Origin: Nansenia antarctica
Taxonomy: Eukaryota; Chordata; Actinopteri; Argentiniformes; Microstomatidae
Direction: 5' to 3'
Assembly: GCA_963989245.1 (NCBI GenBank)
Contig: OZ022346.1
Coordinates: 59,191,584-59,255,583 of the forward strand
Length of the DNA stretch: 64,000 nt
A program made the position numbers and the translations under genes. Of this stretch, positions 11,238-21,391 are shown piece by piece (the first letter of the stretch is position 1; each line of letters starts with the position of its first letter). Under the pieces are notes generated by a model, which ran no database searches, had not been told where the DNA came from, and saw only the letters and a list, made by a program, of their open reading frames with translations.

Positions 11238-14200
11238 CTACGGCACAAAGTCTACCAGCCACCTAGGTGGGTTTCTGACTCTAAGGTTCCTTCTTGGACC
11301 TGGTTCATTAAACACATTCTCTGTCTCGGGCACCAGGAACTCCTCTAGCTCAATCTCCTTTTCACCACTGGTGCCAGACAGAGCATCCTTGGGGAAGCGT
11401 GTAAGCTTGGATGCATTCCATTTTCGACCATCACTGAGCAGGTATGTATTCTGTCCTGCTTTACTAACTACTGTCAGCGGTTCTGTGAATCTTGATGATC
11501 CCTTTTTTACATGCTCCGGTCTGCGGACACGTACGGTGTCATTCACTTGGAACATGGGCACTTTCGCTCCCCTCATTCTGTCTGTGTACTCCTTACTCTC
11601 CTGTTGCTTGCGTCTCACTGTCTCCTGCACTTTCTCATGTGACTTAATTTGTTGTGAGACAGGGAGGACATTTAGTTTTGTACGCATCTTTCTGTTCCTC
11701 AGCAACTCAAAGGGAGTAGCTCCTGTAGTAGCATGCGGCGTAGCGCGATAGTTCAGTAAGAACTCTGTTACTGCATGTTTCCATGGTTTGTGCATTCTCT
11801 CAGCCGTCTGAATACACTCTTTGAGAACTCGATTAAATCTCTCAATAGCCCCGTTGGCTCTTGGATAATAAACACTGGAACGCAGGTGCTTTATCTCTCT
11901 CTCTCCCAGAAAGCTTGCAAAAGCATGGGAGGTAAACTGACATCCGTTGTCAGAGACCAGGAAGGAAGGGTTACCTTCACGACTAAACACTGTAGTCAAG
12001 AAGCTAATAACCGCCTCTGTAGTTACAGTAGAGACAAACGCCACCTCTGGCCACTTACTGTAATAGTCTGTGAGTGTAATAGCATAACGGCAGTCCCATG
12101 TCGCACAGTCAAAGGGACCAACAATGTCAATGGCCACCTTCTCCCATGGTCCACCTGGCAGTTCCACTGGGGTAAGTGGTGCAGGCGCAGTTTTGGCTGT
12201 TTTGTCATTGTATTGACAGGGTACACATGAGCCTACTAATGTCTGGACACATCTGTCCATTTGCGGCCACCAATATAGCTCTCGTAGTCTCTGTTTAGTA
12301 CGCACTATTCCCTGATGCGCTTCATGAGCTAAATTTACAACTTTAGACCGTAGTGTAGTAGGAACCACCACACGGTCGGGGCCTCTCATGACAAGTAGTT
12401 CATCCACAGCCAGTTCATCTCTCACTCTAAAATATGGAGCAAGTTCCTTTGTCACATTCTTACTGCATTTTGGCCAACCTTTCTGTATCTGCTGTCTCAG
12501 TTGAGTCAGTTCAGGACAGGCCTCACAGGCAGCAGTGAACTCGGTCACAGATATGGCATGTGAGGAACCTGTGAACACAGTAGCCACCATGTCTGGCTCC
12601 TCCTCCACCTCTCCTGTCGAAGGCAGAGGGAGTCTGGACAAGCAGTCAGCAGTCACATTACGTTTCCCTGGATGGTAAGTGACATCATAAGTAAAGCATA
12701 GTAGACGTGCAGACCATCTCGCTATTCTCAGACCTGCGCGACCCGTACCCCTGGAAGTGAGTAGGGTTGTCAACGCTTGGTGGTCTGTGCGTAGGACAAA
12801 ACGATGTCCCCACAGGTAGGTTCTCCACCTTTCCACCGCCCAAACGCATGCCAGCGCCTCACGCTCGACGGTAGAGTACTTTCTCTCTGCAGGAGAAAGT
12901 GTCCTGGACGCAAAAGCTATGGTTCTCTCTGTATTGTCTGGGTGAATCTGGCTCATTACAGCCCCCAATCCATAGTTAGAAGCATCGGTAGTGACATAAG
13001 TAGGTAACTCAGGATCATATAATGCTAAGGTAGGACTCTCAGTAATCAGTCTCTTAACCTCAGTAAAACTGGACTCTGCATCCGCTGTCCATTCAAACTT
13101 AGTGTCAGTAGATTCCCTGAGTGTAGCACGTAGCGGTTCCACCACAGTAGAGAAGTCAGGTATGAATTTACTATACCACGATGCAAGTCCTAGGAAGGAC
13201 CGCAGGGAGGATGTGTCGTGCGGGGCAGGCGCGTTCGCCACAGCACTGACCCCGTCTTGGTCAGGATGAAGACCATCTTTGGACACAGTGTGGCCCAGGA
13301 AGCGCAGAGCTTTCTGGTTGAACTTACACTTGTGCATGTTCAGTTTAAGTCCCACTTCATTTAGAGCATGTAGCACTCTCCGTAGGCTGATATCGTGATC
13401 CTGCTGTGTGATGCCGTAGCAAATCACATCATCCAGGTAGGCCTGTACGCCTGGCAGGCCTGTCAGTACAGTCGACATCATTTTCTGAAAAGCTGAAGGA
13501 GCAGAAGCGAGGCCAAATGGCACTCGGCAGAAACGAAAGAGACCCTCATGCGTGATAAACGCAGTTAAATCACGGCTATCTGGATGCAATGGCAACTGGT
13601 GATAAGCAGAGGCTAAGTCTATAGTAGAAAAGACTGTGGCTCCACGGAGCTCAGCGAACAGTTCATCCATGTGCGGTAAGGGATGACAGTCACTGATGAT
13701 TGCCTTATTAGGTTCTCTGAGGTCAACACACAGGCGAGGCTTTCCTCCCCCCTTTCTCTGGGTCACAACTATAGGGGAAACCCATGGAGATGCGTCTATA
13801 CGTTCTATAACGCCTTTTTCCTGTAGATCTGCGAGCTCATCGGTCACAGCCTGCCTCACTGAGAACGGAAGCCTCCTCAGTTTCTGCTGTACTGGCACAG
13901 CATCTGGTTTAACCTGTATTTTGTGCATAAAACCTTTTGCACACCCTAACTCCTGTACTAGAACCTCTGGTTCGGTCTGTGGAGTGGTACTCTGTACAGT
14001 AGGTGCTCGGAGCACAGTAGGAGAGCTAGCAGAGCTAACAGTAATAATTTTGTTACCCTCCATGCACATCTGCAATGCTACAAATAAATCTAGTCCCAGC
14101 AATGCATTTCCTGATTCAACCACTATCAATGAACCTGTAACTGAATGTCCATTATGAACAACTGTAGCATGCATGCAACCTTTAACAGGAATTTTCTCTC

Positions 14201-15230
14201 TGGAGTAAGTAAGCAGATTCACTGTAGGCTCAGCAAGGACACATGTATGGAAAAGTGTCTGGTAAGTACTCTCTGGAATAATAGAAACAGATGAGCCTGT
14301 ATCCACTATCAGCTCAACATCATGGGAATGATAATTTGCATCAACTCGTACAGTACACATAATTTTATCATTCACGACGGCCCCCTGCATGTAAAGCAGA
14401 GTAACGTCATTCACCACTACCTCACGCACCTCTTTTTGAGCCGATCTACACACCTTGGAAAAATGTCCAACTTTTCCGCATGTATTGCAAGTCACCTTAA
14501 CCGCCGGGCATGTAGGCTTGTTAGCTAAGTGTCCTGTGGATCCGCATCGGAAGCAGGCGCGCTGATTCCCAGTTGTAGCTGGCTGGCTGTAGACCGTGGC
14601 AGGTGCAGTCGTCGTCGGAGCTTTCTTCTTGCCCTTGTCGAACCTCCTCCTCGTCGGCTGTTTCTCGATGGCTCTCACCGAAGCTGTAGCTCCAGAGAGA
14701 ACGTTGGAGTTCCGTAGTCCAGCCTCGATTTGTAAGGCCATTGAAGTAGCTTTGTCCAGAGACAAGTCCGATTCAAGCAAAAGTCTGTCTCGTATGCGTG
14801 TATTAGCAACACGCTCAATCAGCTGATCACGAATCATTTGTTCCTCCATGGCGCCAAATTCACAAGCTGCAGCTAGCTCGCGTAATGAAGCAAGGAACTG
14901 ATTAACCGTCTCGTCAGGACCCTGAGCTCTCTGTCGAAATTTGTGACGTTCAGCAATCACATTCACCTTAGGAACAAAGTACTTTTTCAGTCCATCCACG
15001 GCAGAAGTGTAGGTAACACCCGTATCCTTTAGAGTGTAGAACAGTCTTTGTCCTTCGGTCCCAAGTGCATGTAGAAGAACCGCGCGCTTTCTTTCCTCCG
15101 GCCATTTTTCTCCGGTAGCATCAATTACGAGCATGTAATTTTCAAACATTCTCAACCAAGTAGGAAAAGAAATAGCAGGTTCGCCTGGCACAGGCATGAA
15201 CGGTGTAGGTAAGGGTACGGAAATAGCCAT
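11238..15230 (-). CDS. Gypsy-A Gag-Pol polyprotein
   Basis: The open frame runs from 15242, but codon 1 would be TTG. The first ATG, at 15228-15230, gives about 1330 residues. Order of domains (residues approximate): Gag capsid 1-190; two zinc knuckles around 229-270 (CFRCGSTGH..., CNTCGKVGHFSKVC, the first with a longer final spacing); aspartic protease with IVDTGSS at about 312; reverse transcriptase with YLDD at about 600; RNase H with TTDASNYG at about 752; integrase zinc finger (HEAHQG ... CVPC) at about 970; and integrase core with D at about 1039, D at about 1096 (SDNGCQF) and E at about 1132 (ANGAIERFN), the expected D-35-E spacing. No chromodomain follows. No stop or frameshift interrupts it. 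Gag and Pol share one frame, so no programmed frameshift is needed. Confidence 0.95.
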   Translation of the reverse strand: MAISVPLPTPFMPVPGEPAISFPTWLRMFENYMLVIDATGEKWPEERKRAVLLHALGTEGQRLFYTLKDTGVTYTSAVDGLKKYFVPKVNVIAERHKFRQRAQGPDETVNQFLASLRELAAACEFGAMEEQMIRDQLIERVANTRIRDRLLLESDLSLDKATSMALQIEAGLRNSNVLSGATASVRAIEKQPTRRRFDKGKKKAPTTTAPATVYSQPATTGNQRACFRCGSTGHLANKPTCPAVKVTCNTCGKVGHFSKVCRSAQKEVREVVVNDVTLLYMQGAVVNDKIMCTVRVDANYHSHDVELIVDTGSSVSIIPESTYQTLFHTCVLAEPTVNLLTYSREKIPVKGCMHATVVHNGHSVTGSLIVVESGNALLGLDLFVALQMCMEGNKIITVSSASSPTVLRAPTVQSTTPQTEPEVLVQELGCAKGFMHKIQVKPDAVPVQQKLRRLPFSVRQAVTDELADLQEKGVIERIDASPWVSPIVVTQRKGGGKPRLCVDLREPNKAIISDCHPLPHMDELFAELRGATVFSTIDLASAYHQLPLHPDSRDLTAFITHEGLFRFCRVPFGLASAPSAFQKMMSTVLTGLPGVQAYLDDVICYGITQQDHDISLRRVLHALNEVGLKLNMHKCKFNQKALRFLGHTVSKDGLHPDQDGVSAVANAPAPHDTSSLRSFLGLASWYSKFIPDFSTVVEPLRATLRESTDTKFEWTADAESSFTEVKRLITESPTLALYDPELPTYVTTDASNYGLGAVMSQIHPDNTERTIAFASRTLSPAERKYSTVEREALACVWAVERWRTYLWGHRFVLRTDHQALTTLLTSRGTGRAGLRIARWSARLLCFTYDVTYHPGKRNVTADCLSRLPLPSTGEVEEEPDMVATVFTGSSHAISVTEFTAACEACPELTQLRQQIQKGWPKCSKNVTKELAPYFRVRDELAVDELLVMRGPDRVVVPTTLRSKVVNLAHEAHQGIVRTKQRLRELYWWPQMDRCVQTLVGSCVPCQYNDKTAKTAPAPLTPVELPGGPWEKVAIDIVGPFDCATWDCRYAITLTDYYSKWPEVAFVSTVTTEAVISFLTTVFSREGNPSFLVSDNGCQFTSHAFASFLGEREIKHLRSSVYYPRANGAIERFNRVLKECIQTAERMHKPWKHAVTEFLLNYRATPHATTGATPFELLRNRKMRTKLNVLPVSQQIKSHEKVQETVRRKQQESKEYTDRMRGAKVPMFQVNDTVRVRRPEHVKKGSSRFTEPLTVVSKAGQNTYLLSDGRKWNASKLTRFPKDALSGTSGEKEIELEEFLVPETENVFNEPGPRRNLRVRNPPRWLVDFVP

Positions 15231-15241
15231 CCTCGTCGCCA
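15227..15241 (-). promoter_or_regulatory. Primer-binding site, tRNA-Ser(GCU) type, overlapping the gag ATG
   Basis: The minus strand reads TGGCGACGAGGATGG, four bases inside the 5' LTR. This complements the 3' end of vertebrate tRNA-Ser(GCU) (…CCATCCTCGTCGCCA, from memory). The ATG inside the site is the first ATG of the gag-pol frame. Confidence 0.8.
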
Positions 15242-15245
15242 AAAA

Positions 15246-15425
15246 TGTGGTATTCTGTAGTAAGAAAGTAGTTAGGAAAGAATGAGACCGGTAGACACGC
15301 AGCTGCTATTCACTTCGCACGTTTATTCAACTCCTCTTAACATCCGGAAGTGCATACATCACTTCCGTCACTGCATACATCACTATCATACTAGCGCCCA
15401 CTGGCGGTATAAACAGGACACAACA
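15246..15425 (-). repeat. Gypsy-A 5' LTR
   Basis: 180 bp; same sequence as 10811-10990. It carries the promoter side for the minus-strand transcript. Confidence 0.95.
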
Positions 15426-15939
15426 GGGGGGCTCCCCTGGTGCTAGGAAAAATAAAAATAAAAACAAGAAGGGAAAAGAGCTGGTTTACATAAATAAAGG
15501 CTATGTACACTATCCACTATACTATACTATACAAATAAAACACTGTGCTGTACTCTATGCTATGCTATACCTATTCTAACATTTCCTATTCTCTGAACCT
15601 TATGTACCCTAGGGTTGTCATATTGCACATAGTGTTATTGCACATTCATTTAAAGTGTCGCAGTTTGCAGGTTTGAAATGTACACAGTTGTGTTTCAGTA
15701 TTACACTTGATTTCAATCTAGTAGCTGCCATCAATTTGTCTAGATTGTCCAGGGCCTAGAACCTAGGTCTTTGCTGTGTTCAGGGCCTGAATGGCCCTGG
15801 GGTAGAAGCTGAGCTTCAGTCTGTTTGTCCTTGCGAACATGGTCCTGAACCGCCTGTTCGAGGGCAGCCGAGCAAAGTGTTCGTACCCAGGGTGGGATGG
15901 GTCTCTGGAGATCTTGGAGGCCTTCCTGAGGCAATTAAG
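15426..15939 (-). mobile_element. LINE 3' part (RT C-terminus and 3' UTR), 5'-truncated
   Basis: Continuation of the LINE whose terminus is at 10740-10810. The 3' UTR is nearly the same as that at 31085-31500. On the minus strand near 15740-15930 the C-terminal RT/ORF2 region reads in the frame of KISRDPSHPGYEHF-like sequence as in the copy at 26150. It ends abruptly at about 15939, a typical 5' truncation. Confidence 0.85.
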
Positions 15940-16348
15940 AATGATTTCTGAAACACTTCCTACGTAACTTAGAGCATCATGGACATTTCAGGTGAATGAA
16001 ACGGCTGCATTACAGAGACGCTCATGTTTCCTTACCTGCGCTAATGTAACATTCACCGATCTCCACGTTTATAAAGTTGTTATGATCGACCTGCTCAACT
16101 TCCTCACGACCAGGGAGAATTGTAGCAGATTTAAGGTGTAATGTCTGCCCTCCGACACAGCTATAAACTTAATAATCACTCGTGAGGTCTTCGCTTCAGC
16201 ACTCTGTTCGTTTCCACCGTCTGAGTTGTCCCTCTCGTTCCTTCGTGTCGCGGGAATAGACTTCTGTAGAATTATTAGATGTTTTGATTCAATAAAAAGT
16301 CATTGAATGGCATCGACGGTCATGGTCCGACCTGTGACAAAGCATGAA
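15940..16348. repeat. Partial copy of the 24.8-25.5 kb repeat; no gene
   Basis: Sequence at about 16130-16275 (gtaatgtctgccctcc ... cagctataaactta ... cgggaatagac) resembles the arms of the inverted pair at 24810-25498. No coding potential is seen. Confidence 0.55.
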
Positions 16349-16492
16349 TATATGTTACGGTTCATGTGGGAAATCTAGGGTTAGGGTTAGGTGCTAGGGT
16401 GCTACGGTTAGGGTTAGACATGCCAGCATGTACCAAGTCACCCTAGCACCTAACCCTAACCCTAGTTTTCCCACATATACCGTAACATATAC
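16349..16492. mobile_element. Palindromic element carrying TTAGGG motifs
   Basis: A 144-bp near-palindrome starts TATATGTTACGG and ends CCGTAACATATA. Each arm of about 50 bp contains ATGTGGGAAA followed by CTAGGGTTAGGGTTAGG. A second copy is at 42743-42914. The telomere-like hexamers are internal to the repeat unit, so this is a small foldback element rather than a relic of a chromosome end. No coding sequence. Confidence 0.75.
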
Positions 16493-16599
16493 ATTTTACT
16501 TAAGTTGGAAAGAATACATTAATGGAAATAAACAATTTGAGAAAATTAACACATTTTCTTTTTTTTTTAATTGCCACTTTCACTGTCTTCAAAAGCTAA

Positions 16600-16683
16600 T
16601 AGATAGTTAGATAGATAGGTAGGTAGATATAGATAGATAGATAGATACATACAGTAGATACATAGGTAGATAGATAGGTAGAT
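16600..16683. repeat. TAGA-type microsatellite
   Basis: Interrupted tagatagat repeats, merging at the right into a short (CAGAAT)n tract that is the simple tail of the LINE starting at 16684. Confidence 0.9.
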
Positions 16684-18395
16684 CAGAATCAGAATCAGAA
16701 TCAGAAGACTTTTATTGCCATGACATGTAAACATGTTAGGAATTTGGTTTGGTACCATGGAGCACGGTTTACAGAAGGACAGGTGCAAGACAGGACAAGA
16801 CAGTGCAAACCAACATCAAAGTGCAAGAGTCATAATTAATATAAATATAAAGTGCAGAGATCAAGTGGTTCAAGTGTTCAAGTGTTCATATCCAGACAGT
16901 GCAAAGCTCTCTGGGTGGGGGTGGAGGGAGGGTAGATAGATAGGGGTCAGGTCAGGGGGGGGCAGCGGCATTTAGGAGCCGGATGGCTGTGGGGAAAAAG
17001 CTGTTTGTATGTCGGACCTTCACAGTATTTATGGACCGCACCCTCCTGCCTGAGGGGAGCGGGGCGAAGAGACTGTGTCCTGGGTGTGCGGGGTCAGCCA
17101 TGATCTTCCTGGCCCTCCCCAAAGCCCTACTTTTAAACAGGGCCTCAAGGGGGGGCAAAGGGCAGCCAATCACCCTCTCCGCCGAGCGTATCACCCGCTG
17201 CAGCTTGGCCTTGTCCTTGGCCGCTGCAGCGGGGAACCAGATGATGATGGCGGAGGTGACGATGGACTCAATGATGGCCGTGTAGAAGTTCACCAGCGTG
17301 GTCTTAGGAAGGTGGAATTTCCTGAGCTGCCTCAGGAAAAACAGTCTCTTCTGGGCCTTTTTTGTGAGGGCGTCGATGTGGGGCCCCCACTTCAAGTCCC
17401 GAGAGACTGTCACCCCAAGGAAGCGGCATGGCTCCACTGTGGTGACTGGAGTGCCTCCCAGTATGATTGGAGAGGGAGGGGGTGGGTTCCTCCTGAAGTC
17501 CACTATCAGCTCCACTGTCTTAAGAGCATTTAGCTCTAGGTTGTTCCGGGTGCACCAGGAGACCACCAAGTCAATCTCGCTCCTGTAAGCAGATTCATCC
17601 CCCTTGGAGATGAGCCCTACCAGGGTGGTATCGTCCGCGAACTTGAGGAGCTTGACCGACTGGTGGCTGGAGGTACAGCAGTTGGTGTAGAGGGAAAACA
17701 GGAGGGGAGACAGGACGCAGCCCTGCGGGGAACCGGTGCTGATGGTCCTCAGCTCAGAGATGGACTTCCCGAGCTTCACCCGCTGGGTCCTGTTGGACAG
17801 AAAGTTCGTGATCCACCTGCAGGTGTAGTCAGGCACCTGCAGTGCAGAGAGCCCACACTCCAGTATGGGTGGCAAGATGGTGTTGAATGCCGAACTGAAG
17901 TCAACGAACAGGATTCTGGCGTAGGTCCCGGCCGTGTCCAGATGTTTTAGGACATGGTGTAGGGCCATGTTGACTGCGTCCTCCACCTGTTGGCTCTATA
18001 CGCGAACTGCATGGGGTCTAGGAGAGGGTCTGTGATGGACTTTAGGTGGGCAAGGACGAGGCGTTCAAAGACCTTCATGACTACAGAGGTCAGGGCAACG
18101 GGTCTGTAGTCATTCAGGCCTGTGATCCTCGACTTTTTGGGGACAAGGGATAATGGTGGAGGTCTTGAAGCAGGCTGGTACCTGACAGCACTCCAGGGAG
18201 GAGTTGAAGATGTTGCTGAACACAGGGGACAGCTGGTCAGCGCAGAACTTCAACATGGAGGGTGAGACAGCATCCGGACCGGCCGCCTTCCGGGGGTTCT
18301 GTCTCTTGAACAGGCGGTTCACCTCTCTCTCTGAGACAGAGAGGTGTGAGCGGGCAGAGGGGGTGGGGCTCAGGGGAGAGAAGGGAGGAGGAGGG
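16684..18395 (-). mobile_element. LINE, 3' half, second subfamily
   Basis: The 3' end lies at about 16684 with a CAGAAT-repeat tail, and the element reads leftward from about 18395. It contains most of a reverse transcriptase (see the coding entry) and differs clearly from the family at 10140 and 25800 in its 3' UTR. It is 5'-truncated: no endonuclease is present. The G-rich duplication at 18351-18554 abuts its 5' side. Confidence 0.85.
16952..18322 (-). pseudogene. LINE reverse transcriptase, one frameshift
   Basis: The upstream part (18322 to about 18100) reads KAAGPDAVSPSMLKFCADQL and STIIPCPQK, the region just before RT motif 1. A frame change lies near 17990, around the QFAYRANR motif. 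From 17986 an open frame of 344 residues follows, with VDFSSAFNTI (RT motif A), STGSPQGCVLSPLLFSLYT (motif B), KFADDTTLVGL (catalytic motif C, around residue 115) and the C-terminal RSAERVIGCPLP region ending before the 3' UTR. The catalytic core is intact, but the copy lacks the endonuclease and is frameshifted, so it should be inactive. Confidence 0.85.
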
Positions 18396-18554
18396 GAGGT
18401 TGGGGAGAGGGGGGGGGAGGGGGGGCAGTAGTAGAGGGGGCAGACTGTGGGCGGGCAGAGGGGGTGGGGCTCAGGGGAGAGAAGGGAGGAGGAGGGGAGG
18501 TTGGGGAGAGGGGGGGAGGGGAGGGGGGGCAGTAGTAGAGGGGGCAGACTGTAG
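18351..18554. repeat. G-rich tandem duplication, about 101-bp period
   Basis: Two adjacent copies of a purine-rich unit starting cgggcagagggggtgg (18351 and 18452) and ending gggggcagactgt. Runs of four to nine G recur on one strand, giving many possible G-quadruplexes. Copies differ only in the length of one G run and near the end. Confidence 0.9.
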
Positions 18555-18600
18555 TTCGAATCTGCAGTAAAACTTGTTCAGTTCATTTGCAGATATAGAT

Positions 18601-18688
18601 AGTTACAATAATAGATAGATAGATAGATAGATAGAAAGATAGATAGATAGATAGACAGACAGTTAGATAGATATGTAGAGAGAGAGAG

Positions 18689-18722
<34 letters not shown>
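18601..18722. repeat. TAGA microsatellite with GACA and AG interruptions
   Basis: Imperfect tagatagatag repeats. The right-hand edge is the target of the hAT insertion at 18723; the tract resumes after it at 20047. Confidence 0.9.
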
Positions 18723-20045
18723 CAGTGGCGGGCGGTGCATTTCACACCTAGGCCTTCAGTGATGTCCGACACATTCCTACCTGAATTATTCTACCTCTTA
18801 ATACCATCGTTATGACGCCATGGCTCTAGAAACTAGACAGAAACACAGTATAACCGGGCGTTGCATCACCTTAACATAGTCAGACAAGTACAACAGAGTT
18901 ATATTAATATTTCCGAAGCATTTTTAATCAATAAATCCGCATTTACAATGAAGAGTGTTAAACTAACATCTTTAAGATCGCTACATTACCCACGTCTGTC
19001 GTCTCGTCCACCATAATAGCGACAAAGGGTGCCTTTTTAATCTCCATTTTGATCTCTTCTCCCATCACTTTAGCAATAGCAAAAATCAGGTCGTTTTGTA
19101 TTTTGCCTGACGTCCCAGTAAACACTTTAATAATTAATAATAATTTTGCCATTTAGCAGACGCCTTTATCCAAAGCGACTTACAATTACGAATTACAGGG
19201 ACATTCCCCCTGGAGTAACTGAGGGCTAAGTGCCTTACTCAAGGGCACACTAGTAGTGGTGTGGTTTCAGGCGGGATTTGAACTCACAACCTTCCGATCA
19301 CAAGTCCAACTCACTATCCACTAGACCACCACTACCCCCACTACACTTTGTTTGTGGACAGGTGGTAATGTAAATCTGGGTTGTTTTCATCCAGAAAAGA
19401 AAGAAGCTCAACGTAGTTTCCTCTGTTTGTGGACTCGGCGCTTTTATCGTGTCCCCTAAATGAAAGTTATTGTTTACCCAAAAACAGGACACAATCGATC
19501 AGTATTATCGATCAGTCAACGAAAGCTTTCGTTGTTGAGCTCCGTTTCCCTGCGCACTTTCAAAAGTTTCACATCTACCGGCATAGTTACGCATCTCAAT
19601 AGTGAATATCAATAGTGCGTATCAATAGTGCGTATCCAATCAAAAGACGTGCTGGGTGCTGACATCATTGAGCCTTACAGCAGGCGCCGTTGTTGCTTTT
19701 GCTCGCATCTACGTAGGTTTACTAGGTACGCCACAGGTTTTCTCGTTCCAACGTTAAGTTACAGGTCGTATCCGCGGCACCGTTTAGCGTGCAGGCGGGC
19801 AGATTTTGGAGCCCCCTAGCAACACATTTTGATTGGATAAAAGCTCTAACATAAAGGCCAGCCCTCCAAATCTCAATCGGAGACTGGAAGCAGCGCAACC
19901 AAGAGGAAAGCTATGAAATGAAGAGAATAGACTATGGGGAATCATTAATACATATTTGTGGAAAAAATATATTAAAATAAAATGTATATTCTGATGATGT
20001 TTAGGCCAGCAGAGAAGGCCTTGCTGGCCCTGACGGCACACCACT

Positions 20046-20046
<1 letters not shown>
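18723..20046 (-). mobile_element. Deleted hAT element inserted in the microsatellite
   Basis: Ends are CAGTGGCGGGC (18723) and the inverted CACACCACTG (20046), flanked by ATAGATAG on both sides; because the flanks are microsatellite the 8-bp duplication is weak evidence on its own. Inside, on the minus strand at 18958-19127 and 19345-19490, are hAT transposase pieces: LHYHLSTNK-like sequence, then FTGTSGKIQNDL, then PFVAIMVDETTDVGN. A SINE at 19128-19347 splits them. No N-terminal BED finger and no C-terminal dimerisation region are seen. It is non-autonomous. Confidence 0.8.
19128..19347 (-). mobile_element. tRNA-derived SINE inside the hAT transposase
   Basis: The minus strand starts GGTGGTCTAGTGGATAGTG (A-box-like) and has GGTTGTGAGTTCAAATCCC (B-box-like), then the widespread fish SINE core that reads catttagcagacgc and ccaaagcgacttacaa on the plus strand. 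It ends in a TAATAA-type tail at 19128. Short similar flanks (CACTTT) lie on both sides. RNA polymerase III would drive it, internally. Confidence 0.85.
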
Positions 20047-20089
<43 letters not shown>

Positions 20090-20112
20090 GTTAGATAGAT
20101 ATGTAGAGAGAT
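20047..20112. repeat. (GACA)n and TAGA microsatellite
   Basis: About ten GACA units with TAGA borders; the right half of the tract interrupted by the hAT element. Confidence 0.95.
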
Positions 20113-21391
20113 AGATAGATTGATGAATCTGTGTTGTTGTGGTCTCCCATTGCTTCTCTTGTCAGTGTCGTCCAGCCTCAATACATGACAGCTTACTAGT
20201 GAATGAGTCACTGTAGATGATGATCAAAATCTCTAAAATGATCTAGAAAAATTAAACATGTTAGAGCATAGCTAGAACGAGGATGGTAATATCGATATCT
20301 GATGACATCACAAGGAGTCTCAACTGAGGCCTATTACAATAACACAAAGTCATCATGAATAACAACTTACATTCAGAATGTACCCAGAACACTGTTAAAC
20401 TTCCAACACCCAGTTCATATATCATTTCTTTTTACACAATCAGCCTAGAAAGAGAGAGAGGTCTGTATTTTGAAGGATCATTTCAGAAGTGTGATGAATA
20501 TCAAATGTTAATTTCTCCATGCTCTATGTATTTATTTATGAAAGTTGTGTTTTGTTTTGTATTCTGTTGAAAGGGGAAATTGTGATAAATAATTGACTCA
20601 ATCTCTATCTAATATTATTCCCACACTGTGCAGCTCTATTATTGTGAGTCATGAGGTTGAAATGTTCCCTTATGAAATAATGCATCAATGACTCTTGACT
20701 GGCCCCATTTTATACAAATGTGAGTGACAGCGGCTGGTGAAAGGTGGACCAAGTCGGCACGGTCACCTTTCCTTTTTTTTTTTTTTGATTATTAAAGTGT
20801 AGATTGTAAGCTCTCAAATGATGTCATACACTGAAAGCAGTTGAAAATAGTTGAAGAAGATAGTTTATTTAAATGTTGGGGCACCTCAATTCAACTCGCC
20901 CTGAACCAAAACAAACAAACACATTAGTTTCAGACTGTGCTCCATCTCGCTAGCTAGCTAACAACAACAGCTGCTCTGCATGTTCAGCACATCACAACAT
21001 GCTGACAGAACATGAACATGCTAAAAACACATAACTACACATAACTAGTTGATCACACAGTCCCTAAACATGAACAAGACATGTATCACCATGACAACAC
21101 TCACCCGAGTACAAAGCTCAGAACGTGTTAGAGCAGACGAGTGTTGTGAATCACGTCATGAAACCAAGCTTAGTTCGCTGACAAAAAGTATTTAAGGATC
21201 CTAAAACTGTTTATTGTTATATTGAGGGGGCTCTAAAACATTTAAACTTTCAGAATAATAAAAAACACACATAAAAAATAAAAATAAAAATAAAAATCTG
21301 CATTGTTGTCAATGTCAATCCGTACACACAGGCTAGAGGCCAATCTAACAAATGTGGGGGGAGGAATAGTGTTGGAGTACGTCCAGGCGTA
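20113..21391. other. 3' flank of the zinc-finger gene, no gene seen
   Basis: No exon is supported. A run of T at about 20771-20785 and AAATA/AAAAT repeats at 21270-21296 are present. A short segment (about 20960-21075) resembles, in inverted orientation, 41440-41530. The polyadenylation region of the minus-strand gene should lie here, but no single signal stands out. Confidence 0.5.

Larger units (their letters stand above)
10811..15425 (-). mobile_element. Complete Gypsy LTR retrotransposon (Gypsy-A), apparently intact
   Basis: A 4615-bp Ty3/Gypsy element, transcribed on the minus strand, sits in a LINE 3' UTR. LTRs are 10811-10990 and 15246-15425, both 180 bp with TG...CA ends; by eye they are identical throughout. 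Both flanks are runs of G (GGGGG), so the 5-bp duplication is plausible but ambiguous. The primer-binding site is at 15227-15241, and a polypurine tract (about 10991-11007, minus AAAGAAAGGGGGAAA) adjoins the 3' LTR. A single uninterrupted Gag-Pol frame fills the interior. No chromodomain and no envelope frame are seen. Identical LTRs and an open frame suggest recent insertion. Confidence 0.95.

Noticed and set aside
16349..16492. Relic of a chromosome fusion or internal telomere
   Set aside because: The TTAGGG units occur in both orientations within a palindromic element with defined ends and a second copy elsewhere.
19147..19347. A functional tRNA gene
   Set aside because: The A- and B-box-like stretches are part of a SINE; a cloverleaf with a proper acceptor stem does not form.
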